Positions 1 through 6,262 of a DNA stretch of 10,497 nt are shown piece after piece. Under the pieces are notes generated by a model. The model made no database searches, was not told where the DNA came from, and saw only the letters and a program-made list of their open reading frames with translations. Origin of the DNA: Pseudomonadota bacterium. GTDB lineage: Bacteria > Pseudomonadota > Gammaproteobacteria > Steroidobacterales > Steroidobacteraceae. The stretch lies in assembly GCA_021808035.1 (NCBI GenBank), contig JAKBCG010000063.1, forward strand, positions 1-10,497, read 5' to 3'. The position numbers were made by a program, and so were the translations under genes. Position 1 is the stretch's first letter. The number at the start of each line of letters is the position of its first letter.

Positions 1-927
1 AAGCTGTAATCCGAGCTCTAGCGACGGGGCGATCCGGTCGAGATCGGGCGGCAGCAGTTGCGCGCCGAAGTCCCACGGCGTCTGCCGCGGCTGCCACGGG
101 ACGCAGGCCTTCTCGTAGGTGCCGAGCACCATGCCGCTGCGCTCCTGGCGCATGTAGATCTCGGCCTTGAAATCGATCGCGTGCGGCAGCTCGTGGCCGC
201 GCTCGCGGTTGAACGCGACGACCTCGGGCATCTCGTCGGTCACGAGATACATGTGCTCCATCGCGAGCACCGGCAGCTCGAGACCGACCATGCGGCCGAT
301 CTCCCGGGCCCACAGGCCGCCGGCGTTCACGACGTGCTCGGCGACGATCGTTCCCTGGGTGGTGACCACGTCCCAGCCGCCGCCGGGGCGACGCGCGAGA
401 TCGGTGACGCGGGTCTGCTGATAGACCTCCGCGCCGCCGATCCGCGCCGCCTTCGCGTACGCATGGGTCGTTCCGTACGGGTCGAGATTGCCGTCCGCGG
501 CGTCGAGCATCGCGCCGACGAAGAACCGTTCCTCGATCAGCGGCAGCAGCGCCTTCGCCTCCGACGGGGTCAGGAGCGAGGTCTCGAGACCGAGATAACG
601 GGCGCGCGCGTGCGCCATCTTGAGCCATTCCATGCGCTCCGGCGTGTCCGCGAGCAGCAGGCCGCCCGACCGGTGCAGGCCGCAGGACTGTCCCGAGATC
701 CGCTCGAGCTCGTCGTACAGGCCGATCGTGTAGCCCTGGAGCTTCGCGACGTTCGGGTCGCCGTTCAAGGTGTGGAAGCCGCCGGCGGCGTGCCAGGTGG
801 AGCCCGCCGTCAGCTGGTCGCGCTCGATCAGCACGACGTCCTGCCAGCCGGCCTTGGTCAGGTGGTAGAGCACGCTGCAGCCGACGACGCCGCCGCCGAT
901 CACCGCGACACGGGTATGGGATTTCAT
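1..927 (-). CDS. Dimethylglycine/sarcosine dehydrogenase-like FAD enzyme (N-terminal part, cut by window edge)
   Basis: The first 309 codons are present and the frame is still open at base 1, so the C-terminal part lies outside the window. The protein opens with a Rossmann FAD-binding site (VIGGGVVGCS, residues 9-18), a ribose-binding acidic residue (E35), and STWHAAG at 43-49. In mitochondrial dimethylglycine and sarcosine dehydrogenases the His of this motif (H46 here) carries FAD covalently. Family members are usually about 800 residues, with a C-terminal GcvT-like folate-binding half that would lie to the left. Expected reaction: oxidative N-demethylation of dimethylglycine, sarcosine or a similar methylamine, with the one-carbon unit passed to tetrahydrofolate. 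The ATG shares an ATGA overlap with the soxG stop, so translation is probably coupled. Only a weak purine stretch (GAGAGA) lies ahead of the start. A dimethylglycine substrate is inferred from the sarcosine oxidase operon; related proteins of unknown substrate exist. Confidence 0.9.
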   Translation of the reverse strand, partial: MKSHTRVAVIGGGVVGCSVLYHLTKAGWQDVVLIERDQLTAGSTWHAAGGFHTLNGDPNVAKLQGYTIGLYDELERISGQSCGLHRSGGLLLADTPERMEWLKMAHARARYLGLETSLLTPSEAKALLPLIEERFFVGAMLDAADGNLDPYGTTHAYAKAARIGGAEVYQQTRVTDLARRPGGGWDVVTTQGTIVAEHVVNAGGLWAREIGRMVGLELPVLAMEHMYLVTDEMPEVVAFNRERGHELPHAIDFKAEIYMRQERSGMVLGTYEKACVPWQPRQTPWDFGAQLLPPDLDRIAPSLELGLQL

Positions 928-1568
928 CGTGAGTCTCTCGTGGTTGAATTCATGGGACGGGACCGGTCCGCGGCGGCGGTGACGACCACGTCGTAGCCGA
1001 ACGGCAAGGCCTGGTCGAGCGTCCACTCCCAGGTCGACACCGCGTAGGTCGTGAGCACGTACAGGTCGTAGCGCGCGGCGCCGATCCGGTCGAGCAGTGC
1101 CGGGGCATGATGGACGCCGGTCTGCGCGAACGCGCCGACCGGGAACGCGGCGTCGCGCAGATCGAGCGGGACCAGACGCGACAGCAGCGCCTTCGCGGCG
1201 ACGCCGTCGATCGCGAGGCGCACGCGCGCGTCGCTGAGCACGGTCACGGCGCCGCCGGCCGCGCCGATCTCCCGTTCGAGCGTCGCCGGCAGAGCCTCGT
1301 CGTGGGTCGCGATCCACCACTGGTCGGGCGCGATCCGATAGAGCCGATGAGCGTCCCGATCCGTCGCGACCCGCGGCGAGGCGGGCGGATCGCAACCGCA
1401 GACCCGCGCGAGCGCCGCCGCGCACGCCGCGTGGACCTCGGTCCAGGTGCCGACCTGCACGAGCGAGGTGCCGCGCACCTCGCCGATCCGCAGCCGGCGT
1501 CCGCCCTCGGCGCCGTCGCGACCGCCGGCGTCCAGGCATCCCGCGAGCGACGTGGTTCGTTCAAACAT
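924..1568 (-). CDS. soxG: Sarcosine oxidase, gamma subunit
   Basis: A 214-residue protein placed directly after soxA, as in known soxBDAG operons. Sequence markers of the gamma family are the LRIGEVRGTSLVQVGTW segment (about 26-42), RIAPDQWWI (about 77-85) and the C-terminal half with DLRDAAFPVGAFAQTG (about 136-151) followed by YDLYVLTTYAVSTWEWTLDQA (starting near 164). The fold resembles a GcvT-like domain; the subunit packs against the alpha subunit in the heterotetramer and has no cofactor of its own. The start ATG overlaps the last 8 bases of soxA (ATGTTTGA), and AAGGA sits about 10 nt upstream inside soxA. The stop overlaps the next gene in ATGA. Gamma is the least conserved subunit, but the context makes the call firm. 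The N-terminal 20 or so residues are Gly/Asp/Arg-rich and not recognisable. Confidence 0.93.
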   Translation of the reverse strand: MFERTTSLAGCLDAGGRDGAEGGRRLRIGEVRGTSLVQVGTWTEVHAACAAALARVCGCDPPASPRVATDRDAHRLYRIAPDQWWIATHDEALPATLEREIGAAGGAVTVLSDARVRLAIDGVAAKALLSRLVPLDLRDAAFPVGAFAQTGVHHAPALLDRIGAARYDLYVLTTYAVSTWEWTLDQALPFGYDVVVTAAADRSRPMNSTTRDSR

Positions 1569-4530
1569 GCAGTCGCGTTCCTTCCGGGTCCACGAACACC
1601 GGCGACACGATGCGTGCGCGCACGGTCTCGTCCTTCAGCGGGAACGCGCAGACGATCTCCTCGCCCCGATGCCGCAGTCCGCCTTGGTACAAACCCAACG
1701 CGATCGTCCTGCCGAGCACCGTCGAGAACGTCACCGAGGTCACGTAGCCGCGGCCATGGCCGGCGATCGCGTCGCCCGCTGCGAACAGGATCGAACCGCC
1801 GCGCAGCCGCGCTCCGGCGTCGAGGCATTCGAGACCGACGAGGCTCCAGCGATCCTCGGCCTGCAACGCGGGCCGGGCCCGCAGCGCGCGCCCGACATAG
1901 GACTTGTCGTGAGCCGCGAGCTTGCCGAGGCCGAGGTCGTCGAGCGTGTTGCGATGATCGAGCTCGAGCCCCGCGACGTGGCCTTTCTCGATCCGCAGCG
2001 ATGCGAGCGCTTCGAGACCGTACGGCTTGATGCCGAGCGGTGCGCCCCGGTCGAGCAGGTGTTCCCACAGCGCGATCCCGTGGTTCGCGGGAACGTACAG
2101 CTCATAGGCGAGCTCGCCGGAGAAGCTCAGGCGCAGCACCCGCAGCGGGATCCCGTCGAGCGCGACTTCGCGAACGCCCATGTGCGGCAGGGCTTCGTTC
2201 GACACGTCGACGCCCGGCAGCGCGCGTTCGAGCGCCTCGCGGGCGCGCGGGCCGGCGACCGACATGCCGGCCCAGGCGTCGGTCACGGAGACGACGTGCA
2301 CCCGCAGCTCCGGCCACGCGGTCTGCAGCAGGAACTCGAGCCAGGACATCACTTCGCCGGCTTGAGCGGTCGTCGTCGTCATGAAGTAGCGCCGCTCGCT
2401 GAAGCGCGCGGTCGTGCCGTCGTCGAGCACGCTCGCGTCGTCGTTCAGCATCACCCCGTAGCGCGCCCTGCCGACCGCGAGCTTCGCGAAGCCGTTCACG
2501 TAGACCCGGTTCAGGAACTCGGCCGCGTCCGGTCCCTGCACGTCGATCTTGCCGAGCGAGGACACGTCGCAGATGCCGACGCCGCCGCGCACCAGACGCA
2601 TCTCTTCGAGGTAGGCCGAGCCGACGTCGGCGCCCGCCCAGGCATAGAACCACGGCCGCAGCCACGGTCCCGCCTCGATCATCGTCGCGCCGTTCGCGAG
2701 GTGCCAGCGTTCGAGCGGCGAGCGGCGGATCGGCCGGAAGTGCCGGCCGAGGTTGCGCGCGGCGAGCGCGCCGACCGAGACCGGGGTGTACGGCGGCCGG
2801 AACGTCGTGGTCCCGGTCTCGCCGATCCCGCGCCTGTCGAGCGACGCGAGCATCGCGATCGCGTTCACGTTGCTGGTCTTGCCTTGGTCCGTGCCCATGC
2901 CGAGCGTCGTGTAGCGCTTCAGGTGCTCGACCGCGCCGTAGCCTTCCGCATGGGCGAGGGCGACGTCCTTGAGCGTGACGTCGTTCTGCAGATCGACGAA
3001 CGTGCGCCCGCGACCGTGTCGCGGCGGCGCGAGCGCGGTCGCGAAGGTCGTCGGTTCGTCGACGTCCGCCGGCGCGGGCGGCGTCCGGCCGGCTCGTGCG
3101 TGTCCCGAGAACGCCGCCGCCGCGCGACCCGCGGCGAGGCCCGAAGCGTAGGCGGCCGGTGGCGAATAGGCGCCGACGAGCGCACCCGCGCCGAAGTCTC
3201 CCGCCGCCCAATCGCCGGGGAGAAACGCGTCGAGCTCGGGGTGGTAGCGGGGCTTGCGCCCGGTGTGGCTCGTCAGATGCAGCGCCGGCGACCATCCGCC
3301 GGACACGCACAGCAGGTCGCAGTCGATACGCCGACCGCGTCCGCCCGCCAGCGGTTCGACGAGCGCGCCGGCGACCGCGCGCGCGCCGAGCGCGCGCGCG
3401 ACCGTGGCGCCGGTGTGCATCTCGATGCCGGCGCCGCGGGCGGCGTCGGCGAGCGGCGGCGCGACCTCGTCGCGCTGCTCGACGATCGTGACCGCGGTGC
3501 CCGCCGCGGCCAGGTCGAGCGCGGTCAGCCAGCCCGCGTCGGTGCAGGTGGCGACCAGCGCACGGCGACCCGGCGCGACCGCGTAGCGGTTGAGATACGT
3601 GCGCGCCGCCGATGCGAGCATCACGCCGGGCCGATCGTTGTCGGCGAACAGGAGCGGCCGCTCGAACGCGCCGGTCGCGTGCACGATCGCGCGCGCCCGC
3701 AGCGTGACCACGGTCTCGCGCGCCGCACCGCGTTCGGGATCGGGCGCGGCGTGATCGTGCCGCTCGAGCAGGGCGACGGTCCGGCCGTCGTACACGCCGA
3801 TCGCCGTGGTCCGGGTGAGCACCTCGATCGTCGGCGTCGCCCGCACCGCCGCCTCGAGCTGCGCGCGCCAGTGCTCGAGCGGTCCCGTCACCGGGGCCGC
3901 GAGCAGCGCGCCGCCGAGCGCGGGATCCTGTTCGACCAGCAGGACTTCGGCGCCGGCCGCGGCGGCGGCGAGCGCCGCCGCGAGCCCGGCGGGGCCGGCG
4001 CCGATCACCAGCACGTCGGTGAACGCATGCCGCGCGTGATAGCGGTCCGGATCGCGCTCGTGGACCGCCCGGCCAAGCCCGGCCGCCCGCCGGATGAACG
4101 GTTCGTACGTCATCCACGAGCCACGCCGGGGTCCCATGAAGGTCTTGTAGTAGAAGCCCGCCGACAACAGCGGCGCGAGCCAGCCGTTCATCGCCCCCAG
4201 GTCGATCGTGACGCTCGGCCAGCCGTTCTGCCGGCGCGCGCGCAGCCCCGCGCGCAGCTCGAGCGTGGTCGCCGGCAGGTTCGGCGTGGTCCGTCCGCCT
4301 TCGCCGACGGTGACCAGCGCGTTCGGCTCCTCGACGCCCGCGGCGAACAATCCGCGCGGCCGGTGGTACTTGAAGCTGCGGCCGACGATCGCGATGCCGC
4401 TCGCGAGCATCGCGGAGGCGAGGGTGTCGCCGGCGAACCCCTCGAGGGGTCGGCCTTCGAAATCGCAGCGGATCGGTCGGTCACGATCGATCCGGCCGCC
4501 GTGGGCGAGGCGCTGCGGCCCGCGGCTCAA
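1561..4530 (-). CDS. soxA: Sarcosine oxidase, alpha subunit
   Basis: A 989-residue protein from the chosen TTG start, a normal length for the family. Domains: an N-terminal ferredoxin-like fold (about 12-105, with GRSFKYHRPRG at 50-60) that lacks the cluster cysteines, as in characterised SoxA; an NAD-binding Rossmann domain (GAGPAG, 177-182; HATGAFERP, 284-292); and a C-terminal GcvT/aminomethyltransferase domain (about 605-985, with CDVSSLGKIDVQGPDA at 654-669 and SFSGELAYELYVP at 802-814) that binds tetrahydrofolate. The enzyme carries NAD, non-covalent FAD and a covalent FMN shared with beta. It oxidises sarcosine to glycine and forms methylene-tetrahydrofolate when folate is bound. The TTG is preferred because homology begins at GGRIDRDRP (11-19), GGAG lies 7 nt upstream, and the TTG overlaps the soxD stop as TTGA. 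An ATG-initiated frame upstream runs to 4773 but encodes low-complexity Arg/Ala-rich sequence over soxD. Confidence 0.96.
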   Translation of the reverse strand: MSRGPQRLAHGGRIDRDRPIRCDFEGRPLEGFAGDTLASAMLASGIAIVGRSFKYHRPRGLFAAGVEEPNALVTVGEGGRTTPNLPATTLELRAGLRARRQNGWPSVTIDLGAMNGWLAPLLSAGFYYKTFMGPRRGSWMTYEPFIRRAAGLGRAVHERDPDRYHARHAFTDVLVIGAGPAGLAAALAAAAAGAEVLLVEQDPALGGALLAAPVTGPLEHWRAQLEAAVRATPTIEVLTRTTAIGVYDGRTVALLERHDHAAPDPERGAARETVVTLRARAIVHATGAFERPLLFADNDRPGVMLASAARTYLNRYAVAPGRRALVATCTDAGWLTALDLAAAGTAVTIVEQRDEVAPPLADAARGAGIEMHTGATVARALGARAVAGALVEPLAGGRGRRIDCDLLCVSGGWSPALHLTSHTGRKPRYHPELDAFLPGDWAAGDFGAGALVGAYSPPAAYASGLAAGRAAAAFSGHARAGRTPPAPADVDEPTTFATALAPPRHGRGRTFVDLQNDVTLKDVALAHAEGYGAVEHLKRYTTLGMGTDQGKTSNVNAIAMLASLDRRGIGETGTTTFRPPYTPVSVGALAARNLGRHFRPIRRSPLERWHLANGATMIEAGPWLRPWFYAWAGADVGSAYLEEMRLVRGGVGICDVSSLGKIDVQGPDAAEFLNRVYVNGFAKLAVGRARYGVMLNDDASVLDDGTTARFSERRYFMTTTTAQAGEVMSWLEFLLQTAWPELRVHVVSVTDAWAGMSVAGPRAREALERALPGVDVSNEALPHMGVREVALDGIPLRVLRLSFSGELAYELYVPANHGIALWEHLLDRGAPLGIKPYGLEALASLRIEKGHVAGLELDHRNTLDDLGLGKLAAHDKSYVGRALRARPALQAEDRWSLVGLECLDAGARLRGGSILFAAGDAIAGHGRGYVTSVTFSTVLGRTIALGLYQGGLRHRGEEIVCAFPLKDETVRARIVSPVFVDPEGTRLHV

Positions 4531-4796
4531 GCGCCGGCTCCGTCCCGGGCGAGCCGCGCGGCACCGACCGTGTTGGTCGCGGTGTCGCGCTCCAGGATCA
4601 GCCATTGCCGGCAACCCTGCACGTGCTGCCAGTATTCGCGGTGCGGTCCGCGGGGGTTCGCAAACACGAAGACGTGGTCGTGCCAGGCGCGCACGTCCCG
4701 CTCGTCGTGCGCCGGCCGCGGCTTCGACGCGTCGCCGCCGTAGCGGAATTCGGTGTAATCGCGTTCGCCGCAATGCGGGCAGGGGATTCTCAGCAT
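4527..4796 (-). CDS. soxD: Sarcosine oxidase, delta subunit
   Basis: A small 89-residue protein, typical of the delta subunit. The zinc-binding residues known from the heterotetramer are all visible: C6 and C9 in CPHCG at the N-terminus, and H58 and C62 in HVQGC. The RYGGDAS segment (18-24), the WHDHVFVFANPRGPHREYW stretch (38-56) and the CRQWLILERDTATN C-terminal part (62-75) are also family hallmarks. Delta holds structural zinc and helps assemble the cytoplasmic enzyme; it has no catalytic role of its own. The ATG lies 4 bp after the soxB stop without a clear Shine-Dalgarno, so translational coupling is likely. Its TGA overlaps the soxA TTG start. Confidence 0.96.
   Translation of the reverse strand: MLRIPCPHCGERDYTEFRYGGDASKPRPAHDERDVRAWHDHVFVFANPRGPHREYWQHVQGCRQWLILERDTATNTVGAARLARDGAGA
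4538..4541 (-). promoter_or_regulatory. Ribosome binding site deciding the soxA TTG start
   Basis: On the minus strand GGAG stands 7 nt before TTG (4530-4528), inside the last codons of soxD. It supports the rare TTG start over the ATG 81 codons upstream. No ATG or GTG lies at the point where homology to SoxA begins. Confidence 0.6.
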
Positions 4797-4800
4797 GGGT

Positions 4801-6057
4801 TCACTGCCGGTAGGTCCACAGGCCGTTGCCGTATTCGTCGTGCCCGTTGCCGGCGAGGAAGCGCTCGAGCGAGAGGTGCTCGATCAGCGGGTGCTCCTCG
4901 CCATGGGCGAGCGTGTGCGCGAAGCACCAGCCGGCGGCCGGGGTCGCCTTGAATCCCTGGTAACACCAACCGCCGTTCAGGAACAGGTCCCGCAGCGGCG
5001 TGCGGCCGATGAAGGGGCTTCCGTCCGGCGTCATGTCCTGGATCCCGGCCCAGTGGCGCAGCAGCCGCAATCGCGAAATCGACGGGATCAGCGCGACCGC
5101 GCATTCGGCGACGGTCTGCACCTTCGGAAACTGCCCGCGCTGGGTGTAGCTGTTGAAGCCGTCGATGTGCCCGCCGAACACGAGGCCCCCTTTGTCCGAC
5201 TGCGATATATAGAAGAGCTCGGCCCCGAATGAGATCACGTGGTCGACGAACGGCTTGATCGGTTCCGTGACGAACGCCTGCAGCAGATGGCTTTCCACCG
5301 GCACGCGCAGCCCCGCGAGCGCCGCGACCTGCGAAGTGTGGCCGGCGACCGAGATCGCGGTCCGGTCGGCGCCGATCCGTCCGCGGGTCGTCTCGACACC
5401 GATCACCCGGTCGCCGTCCCGCAGGAAGCCGGTGACCTCGCAGTTCTCGACGATGTCGACGCCGAGCCCGCTGGCCGCGCGCGCGTAGCCCCACGCAACC
5501 GCGTCGTGCCGCACGGTGCCCGCGCGCCGCTGCAGGAGTCCGCCGTGGATCGGGAAGCGGCTGTGCGCGGAGAAATCGAGGTACGGCAGGAGCCGCTGGA
5601 CCTCGCCGCGATCGAGCAGTTCGGCGTCGATGCCGTTCAAACGCATCACGTTGCCCTTGCGGGCGAGGACGTCGAGCTGCGCGGGGCCGTGCGCGAGCAC
5701 CACCTGGCCGCGCTGCGACAGCATCACGTTGAAGTTCAGCTCGTGCGACAGCCCTTCCCATAGCCGCAGCGAATGCTCGAAGAACTGCGTGTTGCCGTCG
5801 AGCAGGTAGTTCGAGCGGACGAGGGTCGTGTTGCGGCCGACGTTGCCCGAGCCGATGACCGCGCGCTCCAGCACCGCGACGCGGGTCACGCGATGATTCT
5901 TCGCGAGGTAATACGCGGTCGCGAGTCCGTGCCCGCCGCCGCCGATGATCACGACGTCGTAATGCGGTCGCGGATCGGCGCGGCGCCAGGCGCGCGGCCA
6001 GGGTGCCCCGGTCAACGCGTGCCGCGCGAGCGCCAGGGCGGAGTATCGTTCGCTCAT
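4801..6057 (-). CDS. soxB: Sarcosine oxidase, beta subunit
   Basis: A 418-residue flavoprotein of the glycine oxidase/DAO fold, first gene of the leftward operon. The FAD-binding motif is VVIIGGGGHGLATAYYLA (35-52), with the acidic residue of the second strand in VLER (62-65). VRHDAVAWG (182-190) holds H184, equivalent to the His to which FMN is covalently linked in characterised enzymes (His173 in the Corynebacterium numbering). GRNTTLVRSNYL (74-85) is also diagnostic. It oxidises the N-methyl group of sarcosine; electrons pass from FAD to FMN and then to O2, giving H2O2. The start at MSERYSALALARHALTG matches the usual SoxB N-terminus; a frame extending to 6129 adds 24 unlike residues. GAGG lies only 3 nt before the ATG, closer than usual. 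The C-terminal region departs from the characterised enzymes: GGWCYQGFKATP at 362-373 instead of the WGTGGFK type, and the end is DEYGNGLWTYRQ. Confidence 0.96.
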   Translation of the reverse strand: MSERYSALALARHALTGAPWPRAWRRADPRPHYDVVIIGGGGHGLATAYYLAKNHRVTRVAVLERAVIGSGNVGRNTTLVRSNYLLDGNTQFFEHSLRLWEGLSHELNFNVMLSQRGQVVLAHGPAQLDVLARKGNVMRLNGIDAELLDRGEVQRLLPYLDFSAHSRFPIHGGLLQRRAGTVRHDAVAWGYARAASGLGVDIVENCEVTGFLRDGDRVIGVETTRGRIGADRTAISVAGHTSQVAALAGLRVPVESHLLQAFVTEPIKPFVDHVISFGAELFYISQSDKGGLVFGGHIDGFNSYTQRGQFPKVQTVAECAVALIPSISRLRLLRHWAGIQDMTPDGSPFIGRTPLRDLFLNGGWCYQGFKATPAAGWCFAHTLAHGEEHPLIEHLSLERFLAGNGHDEYGNGLWTYRQ

Positions 6058-6165
6058 CGTCCTCGGGTGTGGTTCTCGTGACCCCGTCGATCGCGGGATC
6101 GGTTCACGCGGGCCGGCGAGTGCGCGCATGATCGGACATCTTGCTTGCGGTGTCGATAGGCGGTT

Positions 6166-6209
6166 GCGTCGGCGCCGCCACCGCCGAGCGTCGGCGCCGC
6201 CACCGCCGA
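6166..6209. repeat. Perfect 22-bp tandem direct repeat
   Basis: Two identical adjacent copies, 6166-6187 and 6188-6209, each beginning gcgtcggcgccg and ending ccgccga. Neither end extends the match. Each copy carries the 8-bp palindrome CGGCGCCG (6170-6177 and 6192-6199). The duplication joins with downstream bases to make the inverted repeat at 6181-6219. Confidence 0.9.
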
Positions 6210-6219
6210 CGCTCGGCGG
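6181..6219. repeat. Perfect inverted repeat, 16-bp arms with 7-base loop
   Basis: Arms at 6181-6196 and 6204-6219 are exact reverse complements (ccgccgagcgtcggcg and its partner), with loop ccgccac at 6197-6203. The stem is almost all G/C. No T-run follows on either strand, so it does not look like a standard terminator. The left arm spans the junction of the two tandem copies. It could be a regulatory stem in a transcript, a dyad operator or a cruciform site. Confidence 0.85.
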
Positions 6220-6238
6220 CGTGCGTTTGGCGGTGCTT

Positions 6239-6250
6239 CCCGCTGGCGGG
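6239..6250. promoter_or_regulatory. Small inverted repeat upstream of the Mo-oxidoreductase start (possible operator)
   Basis: CCCGC (6239-6243) and GCGGG (6246-6250) are separated by TG and end immediately before the -10-like hexamer. The position would suit a repressor site, but 5-bp arms of pure G/C arise easily in this composition. Confidence 0.25.
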
Positions 6251-6256
6251 TAGACT
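6251..6256 (+). promoter_or_regulatory. Candidate -10 element for the Mo-oxidoreductase gene
   Basis: TAGACT matches the TAnnnT core and four of six positions of TATAAT. If the ATG at 6263 is +1, the hexamer lies exactly at -12 to -7, the placement seen in leaderless genes. No good -35 box (best TTGGCG at 6227-6232, 18-bp spacing) and no clear Shine-Dalgarno are present. Confidence 0.35.
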
Positions 6257-6262
6257 CCGGTG

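Larger units (their letters stand above)
6058..6262. promoter_or_regulatory. Divergent promoter region between soxB and the Mo-oxidoreductase gene
   Basis: This 205-bp gap is the largest non-coding stretch in the window and must hold the promoters of both units. It contains a perfect 22-bp tandem repeat, a perfect 16-bp inverted repeat and a smaller inverted repeat next to the rightward start, listed separately. I could not find a convincing sigma70 promoter for soxB on the minus strand. No gene-sized frame looks real here. Confidence 0.6.

Noticed and set aside
58..996. Plus-strand open frame of 312 codons at the left edge.
   Set aside because: It is antisense to the dimethylglycine dehydrogenase-like gene, whose GxGxxG and STWHAAG motifs are clear on the minus strand.
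4200..4500. [2Fe-2S] cluster in the N-terminal ferredoxin-like domain of SoxA.
   Set aside because: The loop around GRSFKYHRPRGLFAAGVEEP has no cysteines; characterised SoxA proteins also lack the cluster.
1447..4743. Plus-strand open frame of 1098 codons opposite soxA and soxG.
   Set aside because: Low-complexity Arg/Glu/Ala/Asp-rich translation with no domain, lying antisense to a clear soxA. It is the mirror effect of G/C-rich third positions, which remove stops from the opposite strand.
5204..5212. AT-rich patch gatatatag inside soxB as an internal promoter.
   Set aside because: It encodes the conserved FYISQSD segment, and no -35 box lies at the right distance on either strand. The rare ATA codon is a curiosity only.
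6181..6219. The large hairpin as an intrinsic terminator.
   Set aside because: No T-run follows on either strand and no gene ends towards it; both neighbours start here.
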